64,000 nt of DNA from an uncultured Pseudoxanthomonas sp. (GTDB lineage: Bacteria > Pseudomonadota > Gammaproteobacteria > Xanthomonadales > Xanthomonadaceae), in the NCBI GenBank assembly GCA_946479745.1, contig CAMLGZ010000016.1:1-64000 (forward strand), read 5' to 3'. The notes beneath the pieces are model-generated. The model had not been told where the DNA came from, made no database searches, and saw only the letters and a list, made by a program, of their open reading frames with translations. Numbering within the stretch: the stretch's first letter is position 1; the number at the start of each line of letters is the position of its first letter. Both the position numbers and the translations under genes were made by a program. Positions 54,783-64,000 of this stretch are shown piece after piece.

Positions 54783-56056
54783 ATGGAACCACTGGATTCA
54801 TTGAACCGCTGGAGCGACCGCATGCGCGACCGCGCGCGCATGGGCACTTTCGCGCGCTTTCTGGCTAAAAGATTCCTCGACGACCGCCTGTTCCAGGCCG
54901 CCGCCGCCTTGGCCTATACCACCGTATTCGCGCTGGTGCCGCTGGCGATGGTGGTGTTCGGGGTGCTGTCGGCGTTCCCGGTATTCAATGAATGGAGCGA
55001 CCAGCTCACCGATTACATTTTCTCCAATTTCGTACCCAGCGCCGCGAGTTCGGTATCGGGTTATCTCAAACAGTTCTCGGCCAGCGCCGGCAAGTTGACC
55101 GCCGCCGGTGTGATCGCTCTGGTGGTCTCGCTGCTGATCACCCTGAACAGCGTGGAAGCCACCTTCAACCGTATCTGGAGGGTGGGCACGAGCCGTCCCC
55201 AGCTCAGCCGCTTCCTGGTGTACTGGACCGTGCTTACCTTGGGTGCGCTGGTGGCTGCGGCCTCGCTGGCGATTTCCGTGCGCTTCTTCGCGCTACCGGT
55301 TTTCGCGACCAGCGGCGGCAAGATTCTGCAGACATTGAGCCTGACTCTTGCGCCAATACTGATCGAATTCGCCGCCATCGCCGCGATCTACCGCGTGGTG
55401 CCTCACCGCACCATCAAACTGCGTTACGCCGTGGCGGGTGCGCTCTTGGCTACGATTTTGCTGGAGCTCATCAAGTGGGCGCTGGGCGTGTATCTGGGCA
55501 GCTTCAATTCCTACCAGAACATCTATGGACAGATTGCGGTCCTGCCGATCCTGCTGCTGTGGATCTACCTGGGATGGATCGCGATCCTGCTCGGCGCCTC
55601 CTTCGCCTCGGCCATTTCGGCGTTCCGCTATCAGCCGGTGTCGATGCGGTTGCCGCTGGGGTACGAGTTCTACGCGTTGCTACGCCTGCTCGGGCGCTTC
55701 AACGAGGCGCGCGCAGAAGGGCGGGGCCTGCATAGCGACCAGATACTGGTCATGGAACCCATCCTGACCGACTCTCTGGCGCAACAGCTTTTGTGCCAAT
55801 TGGGCGACATCAATCTGCTGCGCCGCGACGAGCACGGTGAGTGGTTGTTGGCGCGCGATCTGGACGACATGACCCTGGCCGAGCTCTACGAAGCCTGCCA
55901 GCTCCGCGTTCCGGTGGCCGAGGCGCGCCTGCCTTGCCACGACGATCAGTTGGGCATCGCGGCCAGGAACGCTCTGGACGAACTGCGCGTTCCCTTGCGC
56001 GTGCTGTTGAAGCGCAAGGTCAGCGACCTCTATGCGAACGAAGGCGACAGCGGAAC

Positions 56057-56060
<4 letters not shown>
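54783..56060 (+). CDS. YihY/virulence factor BrkB-family membrane protein
   Basis: A 425-residue inner-membrane protein with about six helices in the first 270 residues. AAAALAYTTVFALVPLAMVVFG and LYRTVPH-type blocks (IAAIYRVVPHRTIKLRYAVA) are marks of the YihY/BrkB family. The last 130 residues are soluble, charged and longer than in E. coli YihY (290 residues), and resemble the extended xanthomonad form. The stop overlaps the thioredoxin-like gene's ATG (ATGA). Function in transport or membrane organisation is not settled. Confidence 0.88.
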
Positions 56061-56655
<595 letters not shown>

Positions 56656-56656
<1 letters not shown>

Positions 56657-56922
56657 TGCCGGCGGTGCGGTTCCGGGTGAGCGGCAGGGTGCAGGGAGTT
56701 TTTTTCCGTGCGTCCACTCGCCAACAGGCGTTGCGTCTGGGCCTGTCGGGCAGCGCACGCAATCTCGACGATGGGCGGGTGGAAGTGATCGCCAATGGCG
56801 ACGACGAGGCGTTGGACGCGCTGGCACGTTGGCTGCAGCAAGGTCCTGCTGCAGCGAAAGTGGCCGAGGTCGTGCGCGAGGATTGGGAAGGGCCAGTGCC
56901 GTCGGGTTTTCATATCGCCTGA
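56656..56922 (+). CDS. acyP: Acylphosphatase
   Basis: Hydrolyses carboxyl-phosphate bonds such as acetyl phosphate. The 88-residue protein has FRVSGRVQGVFFRASTRQQA, with the phosphate loop and the catalytic Arg. SGSARNLDDGRVEVIANGDD carries the catalytic Asn. Length and fold match small acylphosphatases. Its start overlaps the previous stop by one base. Confidence 0.95.
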
Positions 56923-56927
56923 GTGCC

Positions 56928-56997
56928 GTAGGGCGGGCATTGCCCGCCGCGTTTTAGTGCGGCGGGGAAAAGAGCTGGCGGGCAATGCCCGCCCTAC
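56928..56997. repeat. Paired REP element, class D (GTAG-GGCGGGCATTGCCCGCC)
   Basis: GTAGGGCGGGCATTGCCCGCC at the left and GGCGGGCAATGCCCGCCCTAC at the right. This is the only class D copy in the window. It lies between acyP and the chitinase gene. Confidence 0.85.
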
Positions 56998-56998
56998 G

Positions 56999-57028
56999 AA
57001 AAAACAGGGCGCCTTCCGGCGCCCTGTT
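56999..57028 (-). terminator. Rho-independent terminator of the chitinase gene
   Basis: An 11-base perfect stem AACAGGGCGCC/GGCGCCCTGTT with a four-base loop. On the minus strand it is followed by six T. It starts 24 bases after the chitinase stop codon. Confidence 0.88.
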
Positions 57029-57051
57029 CCTGCTTCCAGACTTCTGCTGCC

Positions 57052-59112
57052 CTACTGCAAACCATTACCTACGGTCTTGGCCAAAGTGCCCTGCGCATCG
57101 TCACCGCTGAATTCCCAGAAGAACGCACCGCCCAGATTCTGGACCTTCACGTAGTTCATCTTCTCGGTGATCAGCGCCGGAGTGTCGTAACTCCAGAAGG
57201 TATTGCCGTCGTACTTCCAGGTCGCGCGCGCGTTGGCGTCCGTGAAGATCGTGCCCGGCCGGTCCTTGAGCACCTTGTAGTCCTCGTTGCCCGCCTCGTA
57301 CGTACCCGGCGCCGCACTGCCGGTCTGGTACAAACCATTACTGACGTTGGGCACATTGGTCCAGCCGCGACCGTAGAAGCCGATGCCCAGGTTCAACTTG
57401 CTGGCGGGTACGCCGCGCGACAGGAAGGCCTCGACCGCATCGTTGCTGTTGTAGAACTTCACGTTGCCCGTAGACGGATCGTTGGGCGAAGCGAACAGCG
57501 CCGAGTGGTGATTTGTCTTCGGTTCCCACGTGCCGTGGAAGTCGTAGGTCATCACATTGATGAAATCCAGGTGCTGCGCGTACTGGCCAGGGTCGGTGGC
57601 GGCGATCTTGTCTACGCCGGCGCCCGAAGCGATGGTCAGCAATAGGCCCGGACGCACCAGGTTGAGCTGGCGGCGGAATTCGGCCAGCAACGCGGTGAAG
57701 TTGGCGCGGTCTTCGGCGCCGCCGCAGGAGAGACCGCAGGCGTTGGGGTATTCCCAATCGATGTCGATGCCGTCGAACACGCCGGCCGCTGCGCCCGTGC
57801 CACCGGCGTTATCGGTGATCGGCAAATTGCCGCGGATGTAGGCGTTGACGCAGGAAGTCACGAACGCCACGCGATTCTCCGGACGCGCCGCGCTTGCGAA
57901 CCCGCGCGACCAGGTCCAGCCGCCCAGCGAGATCAGCACCTTGATGTTGGGATACTTGGCTTTGAGCTGCTTGAGCTGGTTCCAGTTGCCGCGTAGCGGT
58001 TGGTCCCAGGTATCGGCGACGCCGCTGACGCTTTCCGCTGCGCTGAAGGCCTTGCTGTAATCGGCGAATGCGTCGCCGCCCGCGCCGGTGGATTCGTTGG
58101 AGGGAATGGTCAGGCCGACTTCGCAGATGTTGTTGCGCACGTTGCCGAAGGCGTAGTTGATATGGGTCAGCTTGGCCGCCGAACCGCTGGTGTCGATGTT
58201 CTTGACCCGGTAGTTGCGCCCGTAGATGCCCCACTGGGTGAAGTAACCCAGCACGCGTTTGCTGCCGCCACCGCCGCCGGGACTGGTCGTCGCGCTGATC
58301 TGGGTGCTTTGCGCCGATGCGTTGCCGGCGTTGTCGCGGGCGCGCACGCGGTAGGTATACGCGGTGGCCGCATTCAGCCCGCTGTCGGTGTAACCGGCGC
58401 TGGAAGACGAGCCGACCAGGCCGCCATTGCGGTAGACATCGTAACCAGCCATGCCACTGCCGCCGGCGTTGTCGGTCGAAGCGTTCCAGGCGAGATTGAC
58501 GCTGGAAGAGGTCACCGACGGTGCCGTCAGGCCAGCGGGTACGCTGGGCGCGGTGGTGTCGGGCGAGGTCACCGGATTGACAGTAATGTTGGCCAGCGCG
58601 GAAGTGCCTGTTGCACCGGCGTTGTCGGTAGCCACGGCCTTGATCGCATAGCTTCCTGCGGCAACATTGCTCCAGTTGACGCTGTACGGAGAGTTTGTGT
58701 CCACGCCCAGCGAGGTGGTGCCACGGAAGAACTGCACTTGGGTGACAGTGCCGTCAGTATCGGCGGCGTTCGCCGAGACGGTGATGGTGGCGCCTGCAGT
58801 GAAAATCGCGTTGTTGGCCGGCGCGGTCAGGGAGACGGTCGGCGACTGATTGGTGCCGCCGGTGCCGCAGGTGCCCAGATCCAGGTACCAACCACAGCTT
58901 GGGCAGTGCGTGGGCGGCGCGTTCCAGATGGCGATCTGCGCCTGGTAGAGCTTGCCCTGGTAAACCAGCTTGTCGCCGGGGTTATAGATGGTGGATGCGT
59001 TCCATTCGGCCACCCCCGTACAGCTGACGCTTTGCGCCTGCGCTTGTGTGGGCGCCATCCACGCCGCCAGCAGACAGCCGGACAGCAAGGCCTTCATCAC
59101 TCTAGTGCTCAT
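57052..59112 (-). CDS. Secreted modular chitinase (GH18) with CBM5/12, Ig-like and FnIII domains
   Basis: A 686-residue extracellular chitinase. The signal peptide ends near QAQAQS. A CBM5/12 chitin-binding domain lies at about 33-80 (VAEWNASTIYNPGDKLVYQG, CPSCGWYLDLG). An Ig-like domain is at about 90-180, an FnIII domain at about 190-285 with a Gly-rich linker, and the GH18 barrel at about 295-686. GVFDGIDIDWEYPN has the DxxDxDxE signature, with the acid Glu454. It is a typical trait of Lysobacter and relatives that attack fungi. The start ATG at 59112 is followed by another at 59097. A GGAG site is upstream. Confidence 0.95.
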   Translation of the reverse strand: MSTRVMKALLSGCLLAAWMAPTQAQAQSVSCTGVAEWNASTIYNPGDKLVYQGKLYQAQIAIWNAPPTHCPSCGWYLDLGTCGTGGTNQSPTVSLTAPANNAIFTAGATITVSANAADTDGTVTQVQFFRGTTSLGVDTNSPYSVNWSNVAAGSYAIKAVATDNAGATGTSALANITVNPVTSPDTTAPSVPAGLTAPSVTSSSVNLAWNASTDNAGGSGMAGYDVYRNGGLVGSSSSAGYTDSGLNAATAYTYRVRARDNAGNASAQSTQISATTSPGGGGGSKRVLGYFTQWGIYGRNYRVKNIDTSGSAAKLTHINYAFGNVRNNICEVGLTIPSNESTGAGGDAFADYSKAFSAAESVSGVADTWDQPLRGNWNQLKQLKAKYPNIKVLISLGGWTWSRGFASAARPENRVAFVTSCVNAYIRGNLPITDNAGGTGAAAGVFDGIDIDWEYPNACGLSCGGAEDRANFTALLAEFRRQLNLVRPGLLLTIASGAGVDKIAATDPGQYAQHLDFINVMTYDFHGTWEPKTNHHSALFASPNDPSTGNVKFYNSNDAVEAFLSRGVPASKLNLGIGFYGRGWTNVPNVSNGLYQTGSAAPGTYEAGNEDYKVLKDRPGTIFTDANARATWKYDGNTFWSYDTPALITEKMNYVKVQNLGGAFFWEFSGDDAQGTLAKTVGNGLQ

Positions 59113-59798
59113 GGTGCGTTCTCCAGATACCTGACGGTGAGGATCGACGCAGGCGCGCAACGGCGTCTGCGATTCGCTTGCGCGCGGCGGTACGGCTGCG
59201 GCGCGTTGTTCCCTCAGGCAAGAACGACAAGGTGACGCTGGGTGTTATTGGGCCGTGAACGATGCGCCTGCATACGGTGTGCGGCGCTGTCGGGCGGGTC
59301 CGACACTGGTGGGCAACAACAAACGTGTCAAGGCACCACGTGCTGATATTGCAGCGATCGTCACACTAAGAAATGCAGTGCTTCTCGCGCATGTCCGTGT
59401 AGTTCGGAATCGATAGGGTCCATACGTCACGACCGGTCTCGGCGTTGTCATTTATGGACAGCACTGAGACATGGATGGACAGAGCTAGCGACGTGTCACG
59501 CATGGGTCAGGACATTCGGATGTCTGTGTCGGAGTCGCATCCCTGTGGCGATGCAGCGATCAGCCCCCTCCCTTGCGAAGCAGGGGAGGGTTGGGGAGGG
59601 GTGCTCTTCGCATGATTCATCCGCGCACGTTCCACGGCTTTTTTCATACTCCCGATCCACTTGGTCGGGTCGCTTGCGCGTTGCGCCATGTCGGCAACCG
59701 CGGGTGGGAACAGGCGGTCGGAGAACTGAAAAAAGAATCGGAGCGACTTTTATAAAGAATCTAACTCATATTCTTTTGCTTCCATTTCTCTTTTGTAT
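59113..59798. other. 686-base intergenic region between chitinase and the AT-rich gene
   Basis: Nothing gene-like was found. It contains the chitinase upstream region (59113-59560, no clear promoter boxes), a CCCTCCC-type repeat at 59564-59611, and a change to AT-rich sequence from about 59725 onward. Short open frames on both strands look like noise. Confidence 0.6.
59564..59611. repeat. CCCTCCC-type hairpin repeat ending GTGCTCTTCGC
   Basis: CCCCCTCCCTTGCGAAGCAG followed by GGGAGGGTTGGGGAGGGGTG and CTCTTCGC. It is nearly identical to the copy at 21426. Confidence 0.8.
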
Positions 59799-60209
59799 CT
59801 ACTGACTTTCATTACCCCGATAATCAGTAACTAGGTTCCCATCTTCATCCCACTCTTTTGTCCAGAGCGCTTTCCCGTTATATATCTCTTCTTCAAGTTT
59901 CAAATTTCCATTTTCAGCCCATTTCCTAACCATGCCAGCTATACGTCCTTCAACGTAAAATTTCTCGCCGCTTTTAATTCCGTTTCGATACCAACCGTAC
60001 GATGGGCCATCGGGCAGGCCATCTTTATATGACGTCGTTGTACCAATTTCCCCCGTATCGTAGTGCCATTCTTCTATGCCAGTAAATAATATTTCCTGAT
60101 AATAGATGTAGCCTTCATCATCTCTTTCTGTTGTCTGCGAATTTACAACCAATTTGTTGTCCATAATTTTAGTGTCTAGTTTCTGCTTCCTGCTTGAGAA
60201 TGTATTCAT
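59799..60209 (-). CDS. MORN_2/YwqK-type repeat protein, AT-rich
   Basis: A 136-residue protein with about three to four 20-22-residue units: EEWHYDTGEIGTTTSYKDGL, YGWYRNGIKSGEKFYVEGRI, RKWAENGNLKLEEEIYNGKA and KEWDEDGNLV. These are MORN-type repeats of YwqK-like proteins, some of which are immunity proteins for contact-dependent toxins. In this window three counted lines of the region are about 37% G+C against above 60% for core genes, so recent transfer is likely. Starts at 60248 (GTG) or 60164 (ATG) are also possible. No toxin gene lies next to it. Confidence 0.7.
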   Translation of the reverse strand: MNTFSSRKQKLDTKIMDNKLVVNSQTTERDDEGYIYYQEILFTGIEEWHYDTGEIGTTTSYKDGLPDGPSYGWYRNGIKSGEKFYVEGRIAGMVRKWAENGNLKLEEEIYNGKALWTKEWDEDGNLVTDYRGNESQ

Positions 60210-60263
60210 GCTCGAACTGCCTGAGCTCGTGTCACGGTTGTTTTGCACGCCGGCCCGAACGTG

Positions 60264-61046
60264 CTAGTCGTCCGCGTGGAACGAAGCAATCGGCTTCACC
60301 ACGCTGAATCGTTCCTTCAGCGGCTTGCCTTTCAACGCTGGAAAATCCAGCAGCGCATCCGGCACCTGCGTGTCCGGCAAGCGATGGAGCAGATCGCGGA
60401 TCAAGGTGAGCCGCCCCCGCCGCTGATCGTTGAAATCGACCAGCGTCCAGGGAGCGTCCTGGGTATGGGTCGCCTTCAGCATGGTTTCGCGCGCCTTGGT
60501 GTAGTCCGCATATTTCGCACGTGCCTGCACATCGATGGGCGACAGCTTCCAGCGTTTGAGCGGGTCTTTCAGACGTTCGGCGAAACGCTCTTCCTGTTCC
60601 GACTGATCCACTGTCAGCCAATACTTGAACAACAGGATGCCGTCGTCGGTCAGCAGCTTCTCGAATACCGGTGCTTGCTGGAGGAAGGCCTTGTACTGGG
60701 CGTCGTTGCAGAAACCCATGACCTTCTCTACCCCGGCGCGGTTGTACCAGCTGCGATCAAGCAACACGATCTCGCCTGCCGCGGGCAGATGCGGCACATA
60801 CCTCTGGAAATACCATTGCGTGCTCTCGCGTTCGCTTGGCTTGGGCAGGGCCACTACATGGCATTGGCGAGGATTGAGATGCTCGGAGATCGCGCCAATC
60901 GCGCCGCCTTTGCCGGCAGTGTCGCGACCCTCGATCACCACCACCACGCGCTTGCCGCTGTGCTGCAGCCATCGCGCCATCGCCACCAGTTCCAGTTGCA
61001 GCGGCTCCAGCAGCTTTTCGTATTCCTTGCGCTTGAGGTTCTTCAC
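60264..61046 (-). CDS. ppk2: Polyphosphate kinase 2
   Basis: Uses polyphosphate to phosphorylate nucleotides, such as GDP/ADP to the triphosphate. The 260-residue protein has the Walker A motif VVVVIEGRDTAGKGGAIGAI and the lid/Walker B region IVLLDRSWYNRAGVEKVMGF. This is a class I, single-domain PPK2. It overlaps the XRE-type gene upstream (ATGA). The AT-rich gene follows 54 bases downstream. Confidence 0.94.
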   Translation of the reverse strand: MKNLKRKEYEKLLEPLQLELVAMARWLQHSGKRVVVVIEGRDTAGKGGAIGAISEHLNPRQCHVVALPKPSERESTQWYFQRYVPHLPAAGEIVLLDRSWYNRAGVEKVMGFCNDAQYKAFLQQAPVFEKLLTDDGILLFKYWLTVDQSEQEERFAERLKDPLKRWKLSPIDVQARAKYADYTKARETMLKATHTQDAPWTLVDFNDQRRGRLTLIRDLLHRLPDTQVPDALLDFPALKGKPLKERFSVVKPIASFHADD

Positions 61047-61390
61047 TTCTTCGTCTTCCTGCGGCTGACGGCATGCGTGTCGGCCATGGTGCGGGCCACT
61101 TCCAGCAAGGCGCCTTGCTGGCGGGTGTTGAGCGTGCGGTAAGCGGCGAGCAGGTCGTGTTCGCCTTTCGTTCGCGCAGGGTCGAAGGTGCTGGCCAGTT
61201 CCGACAGCAACGCGCCGGCAGGTACGCCGAAGGTGCGTGCCAGTGCATTGATCTGGTCCTTGCCTGGGGATTTGTCGCCGCTCAGCCAGGCTTTGACCGT
61301 GGCCACGCCCGCGCGCGGAATCGCCGTGGCGATGTCGGTGGCGGTCAGGCCGCTGGCCTTGGCCAGCAATTGCAGCGTGTTGAGCGGCAT
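61043..61390 (-). CDS. XRE-type helix-turn-helix protein
   Basis: A 115-residue protein. TLQLLAKASGLTATDIATAI, PRAGVATVKAWLSGDKSPGK and INALARTFGVPAGALL form the helix-turn-helix region over residues 5-65. The C-terminal 50 residues are helical (YRTLNTRQQGALLEVARTM), and the last ten are basic. It may regulate its own operon with ppk2. It is four bases downstream of moaB. Confidence 0.8.
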   Translation of the reverse strand: MPLNTLQLLAKASGLTATDIATAIPRAGVATVKAWLSGDKSPGKDQINALARTFGVPAGALLSELASTFDPARTKGEHDLLAAYRTLNTRQQGALLEVARTMADTHAVSRRKTKK

Positions 61391-61394
61391 ACGT

Positions 61395-61913
61395 TTACTC
61401 CTTCAAACGGGGGCGCAGGGTGGCCAGATTGCAGGGCTTGGTGCGCGCGTCCAACTGCGCGCGGATGATCCCTTCCCAGGCGGTTTTGCACGCCGAAGTC
61501 GAACCGGGCAGGCAGAATACGAACGTGCCGTTGGCCAGGCCCGCGAAGGCGCGGGACTGCAGCGACGAAGTGCCGATCTCCTCGAAGCTGATCGCGCGGA
61601 AGAGTTCGCCGAAGCCCGGCATTTCCTTGTCCAGCAGCGGCAGCAGCGCTTCGGGCGTGGAGTCGCGACCGGTGAAGCCGGTGCCGCCGGTGACCAGCAC
61701 CCCGTCCACGCCATCGTCGGCGATCCATTTCGAAACCAGTGCGCGGAGCCGGTAGCGGTCGTCCGGCAGCAGCGCGCGCTCGGTCAGGCGGTGGCCTTCT
61801 TCCTCGAGCGCAGCCACCAGATAGTCGCCTGACTTGTCGTCGGCCGGGGTGCGCGAATCGGACACGGTCAGCACGCAAAGCTGCAGGGGAATCATGTCGG
61901 GTCTGGCGGTCAT
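61395..61913 (-). CDS. moaB: Molybdenum cofactor biosynthesis protein B
   Basis: Adenylyltransferase-type MoaB/Mog-fold protein, 172 residues. CVLTVSDSRTPADDKSGDYL and DGVLVTGGTGFTGRDSTPEA carry the molybdopterin-binding motifs, followed by EEIGTSSLQSRAFAGLANGT and CLPGSTSACKTAWEGII. It acts in molybdenum cofactor handling. The start codon at 61913 has an alternative ATG six codons in (MIPLQL). No other moa genes are seen. Confidence 0.93.
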   Translation of the reverse strand: MTARPDMIPLQLCVLTVSDSRTPADDKSGDYLVAALEEEGHRLTERALLPDDRYRLRALVSKWIADDGVDGVLVTGGTGFTGRDSTPEALLPLLDKEMPGFGELFRAISFEEIGTSSLQSRAFAGLANGTFVFCLPGSTSACKTAWEGIIRAQLDARTKPCNLATLRPRLKE

Positions 61914-62021
61914 GTTGTGAAGCCTAACCTATCAAAGCAGTGAACCAGTAATCCGTTCGAGGTGAGGTTGAGATGCCGTTCGAGGCGAGCCTGATATTTC
62001 GCTCGTGGTGAACCCGAGACC

Positions 62022-62126
62022 CCGTTCGTGGTGAGCCTGTCGAACCATGCTTTTGGAGCAGAAGGTGATTTCCCTCCGAGTCCTTGTCTTGCGAAGAGCG
62101 TGGTTCGACAGGCTCACCACGAACGG
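62022..62126. repeat. Palindrome with CCGTTCGTGGTGAGCCTGTC arms
   Basis: CCGTTCGTGGTGAGCCTGTCGAACCA and its inverse flank 50 bases of spacer. Degenerate copies of the left arm (GTTCGAGGTGAGG, GTTCGAGGCGAGCC, CTCGTGGTGAACCC) lie just upstream at 61957-62015. The 272-base moaB-GNAT gap holds little else. It is related to the repeat at 20651. Confidence 0.85.
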
Positions 62127-62185
62127 ATTTTTATGTTCTCTTTTTCTTGTGGCGATGCGGGCGGGGTCGACAGGTGTGTCGGGGA

Positions 62186-62638
62186 CTAATCCTGCAGATG
62201 CAATCGAAAGCGCAGCGTGCCCTCGTAAGGCTCCCAGCCCATATGCCGATACAGCGACTGTGCGCTGCGGTTGTCCGGGTCGGTTTCCAATTCCAACCGG
62301 ATCGCGCCATCGGCGCGGGCAAAATCGGCCGCTGCCTGTAGCAGGGCGCGGGCGATGCCGTTGCGGCGCGCGGAAGCCTGCACATACAGATCGTTGAGGA
62401 TCCAGGAGCGGCCCGCGCGCACGGAGGAGAAAGAGGGAAACAACTGGGTGAAGGCGACCGCCTTGCCGTCGAGTTCGGCCAGCAGGATCACCGACTGCCC
62501 GTGCTGCAAACGCTCGCCGATGAAGCGCCGCGCCAGCGCCGGATCGGAAGGCTGCTGATAGAAAGTGCGATAAAGATCGAACAGCGGCGCGACAGTATCC
62601 GTGTCGTCCATCGTTGCGCGCCGAATCGAGATGCCCAT
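62186..62638 (-). CDS. GNAT-family N-acetyltransferase
   Basis: A 150-residue acetyltransferase fold. RRATMDDTDTVAPLFDLYRT is the N-terminal part, and YVQASARRNGIARALLQAAA is the acetyl-CoA loop (RRNGIA). ELETDPDNRSAQSLYRHMGW is the C-terminal half of the GNAT core. The acceptor is unknown. It stands alone between a palindrome and a REP element. Confidence 0.88.
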   Translation of the reverse strand: MGISIRRATMDDTDTVAPLFDLYRTFYQQPSDPALARRFIGERLQHGQSVILLAELDGKAVAFTQLFPSFSSVRAGRSWILNDLYVQASARRNGIARALLQAAADFARADGAIRLELETDPDNRSAQSLYRHMGWEPYEGTLRFRLHLQD

Positions 62639-62648
62639 GCATTCCCCG

Positions 62649-62712
62649 GTAGGTCGGGGCTACGCCCCCGACGCGAATGGTCCCTGAAGTCGGGGGCGTA
62701 GCCCCGACCTAC
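62649..62712. repeat. Paired REP element, class C
   Basis: GTAGGTCGGGGCTACGCCCC at the left and GGGGCGTAGCCCCGACCTAC at the right. The right-hand CTAC contains the prfA stop codon. Confidence 0.85.
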
Positions 62713-63794
62713 ACGGTTTCAGTCAAACGGGCCAGTTCGTCGGCCTGGTGTTCGCGGCTCAGGCGTTCCAGCAGTTCGTCCAGATCGCCCTGGATGATAT
62801 TGGGCAGATCGTACAGGGTGAGGCCTTCCACGCGATGGTCGGTGATGCGTCCCTGCGGAAAGTTGTAAGTGCGGATGCGCTGACTGCGATCGCCGCTGCC
62901 GACCTGCAGTTTGCGCGACTCTGCCTGGGCCGCGGCCTGCTTGCTGCGCTCGGCTTCCAACAGCTGCGCCTTCAGGCGTTTCATAGCATGTTCGCGGTTG
63001 GCGTGCTGCGAGCGCGCGGTCTGGTTCTCCACCACCAGACCGCTGGGAATATGGGTGATGCGGATCGCCGATTCGGTCTTGTTGACGTGCTGGCCGCCGG
63101 CGCCGGAAGAGCGGAAGGTATCCACCTTCAGATCGGCCGGATTGATGACGACTTCTTCCACTGCATCGTCGTCAGGAATGATGGCGACCGTCGCAGCCGA
63201 GGTGTGGATGCGACCCTGCGATTCGGTTTCCGGCACGCGCTGCACACGGTGGGTGCCCGACTCGAATTTGAAGCGCGAGAACGCTCCGCGCCCGATGACC
63301 TTGGCCACGATTTCCTTGTAGCCGCCATGCTCGCCCGGACTTTCGGATTCGACCTCCACTTTCCAGCCTTTGCGTTCGGCATAACGGGCGTACATGCGGA
63401 ACAGGTCGCCGGCGAAGATCGCCGCTTCGTCGCCACCGGTGCCTGCGCGCACTTCCAGGAACAGATCGGCGTCGTCGCGCGGGTCTTTCGGCACCAGCAG
63501 CAGGGAGAGCTCATCTTCCAGCTGTATCAATCGCGCTTGTGCGCCTGCGATTTCCTCTTCAGCAAGTTCGCGCATTTCCGGGTCGTTGCGCAAGGCTTCG
63601 GCGGCGGCGAGGTCGCGCTTGGCGTTGGCTTCCCCGGTCAGCGCGATGGTCACCGGCTCCAGTTGCGAGAATTCGCGCGAGTACTTGCGGAAACGGTCGT
63701 TGTCGGCGACCACGCCGGGGTCGGACAGCAGTCGTTCGAGTTCTTCGCGGCGTTCGGCCAGCGCTTCGAGTTTACGGCGCAGGGTCGGCGTCAT
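62709..63794 (-). CDS. prfA: Peptide chain release factor 1
   Basis: Recognises UAA and UAG stop codons and releases the peptide. The 361-residue protein has the anticodon-like PxT tripeptide as PET in [17 protein letters not shown], and the GGQ motif in [15 protein letters not shown]. This and the lack of an SPF motif separate it from RF2. PrmC (35191) would methylate the GGQ glutamine. The ATG at 63794 overlaps the hemA stop by 23 bases. The TAG stop lies in a REP element. Confidence 0.96.
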   Translation of the reverse strand: MTPTLRRKLEALAERREELERLLSDPGVVADNDRFRKYSREFSQLEPVTIALTGEANAKRDLAAAEALRNDPEMRELAEEEIAGAQARLIQLEDELSLLLVPKDPRDDADLFLEVRAGTGGDEAAIFAGDLFRMYARYAERKGWKVEVESESPGEHGGYKEIVAKVIGRGAFSRFKFESGTHRVQRVPETESQGRIHTSAATVAIIPDDDAVEEVVINPADLKVDTFRSSGAGGQHVNKTESAIRITHIPSGLVVENQTARSQHANREHAMKRLKAQLLEAERSKQAAAQAESRKLQVGSGDRSQRIRTYNFPQGRITDHRVEGLTLYDLPNIIQGDLDELLERLSREHQADELARLTETV

Positions 63795-64000
63795 TTTCTT
63801 TCTTGAGGTGGGAATAGGGCGCCTGGGCCGGGAACAATTTATCGGCAGCGCGGGCCAGTTCCGCATCGCCGGATAGGGCCGCCTCGCGCAGGGCGGCGGT
63901 CGGCGGATGCAGCAGGCGATTGGTCAGCGTATGGGCCAGGAAGTCGAGCACTTCCTCGGCATCGCGGCCGTTGGCCAGTTGTTGGCGTGCTTTGGCCAGT
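63772..64000 (-). CDS. hemA: Glutamyl-tRNA reductase, C-terminal part (partial)
   Basis: The frame runs off the window edge and ends at a TAA (63772-63774) inside prfA, an overlap of 23 bases. The visible 75 residues include [38 protein letters not shown] and [11 protein letters not shown]. The LTNKLLHxPT-type helix is the C-terminal dimerisation region of HemA, the first enzyme of haem synthesis. hemA-prfA is the classical order in gammaproteobacteria. Confidence 0.9.
   Translation of the reverse strand, partial: LAKARQQLANGRDAEEVLDFLAHTLTNRLLHPPTAALREAALSGDAELARAADKLFPAQAPYSHLKKENDADPAP

Noticed and set aside
59799..60209. Toxin-antitoxin module
   Set aside because: The YwqK-like protein family name includes 'antitoxin', but no toxin-like gene is adjacent. 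ppk2 and the chitinase are ordinary genes, so only an orphan gene can be supported.

Overview
The window is 64 kb of high-GC gammaproteobacterial chromosome. Gene content and order point to the Xanthomonadaceae/Lysobacteraceae. Supporting signs are the lptD-surA-pdxA-rsmA-apaG-apaH run, hemA-prfA, ahpC-ahpF-oxyR, lgt-thyA-folA, a three-subunit transhydrogenase, two ubiquinone-pathway monooxygenases side by side, and a modular secreted chitinase with a secreted subtilase. A Lysobacter-like genus is likely, but genus and species cannot be fixed from the sequence alone. No rRNA, tRNA, CRISPR array, prophage or insertion sequence was recognised. Most of the DNA is core housekeeping.

Layout. 0-6 kb: isoaspartyl peptidase, VOC protein, SGNH lipoprotein, dgkA, TerC-type membrane protein, LemA plus two TPM-domain proteins. 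6-9 kb: lgt, thyA, a lipoprotein and folA. 9-16.5 kb (minus strand): DUF1287 lipoprotein, apaH, apaG, rsmA, pdxA, surA, lptD, which couple outer-membrane biogenesis with rRNA methylation and vitamin B6 synthesis. 16.5-18.7 kb: histone-deacetylase-like amidohydrolase, cobalamin adenosyltransferase and a BtuM-type B12 transporter. 18.8-21.4 kb: two UbiH-type FAD monooxygenases. 21.6-23 kb: an unrecognised three-gene cassette. 23-30 kb: rlmM, deaminase, ten-cysteine lipoprotein, glnS, DUF2007 and a membrane diguanylate cyclase. 30-35 kb: transaldolase and the OxyR peroxide-defence cluster, with a readable OxyR operator. 35-43 kb: prmC, prolyl aminopeptidase, N-formylglutamate amidohydrolase, NUDIX hydrolase, FEN-type exonuclease, nitroreductase, DUF1631. 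43-48 kb: transhydrogenase genes interrupted by an opposite-strand ECF sigma factor cassette. 48.8-59 kb: sufT, secreted S8 protease, a one-domain asparaginase, wrbA group, yihY-tlpA-acyP, chitinase. 59-64 kb: an AT-rich MORN-type gene, ppk2, an XRE regulator, moaB, a GNAT protein, prfA and the end of hemA.

Intergenic space is rich in repeats. Twelve elements begin with GTAG and end with CTAC around a palindrome. They fall into at least five sequence classes and look like paired REP elements. In four genes the TAG stop codon lies inside the GTAG head of the neighbouring element. Other repeat families are palindromes with CGTCATCCC ends, CCCTCCC-type hairpins, and one element copy inserted in frame inside a monooxygenase gene.

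The least explained pieces are the cassette at 21.65-23.0 kb, the sigma-factor island splitting the pnt genes, the roughly 37% GC MORN-type gene at 59.8-60.2 kb, and the composite repeat block at 42.9-43.3 kb. Family assignments rest on motifs read by eye; no database search was run.
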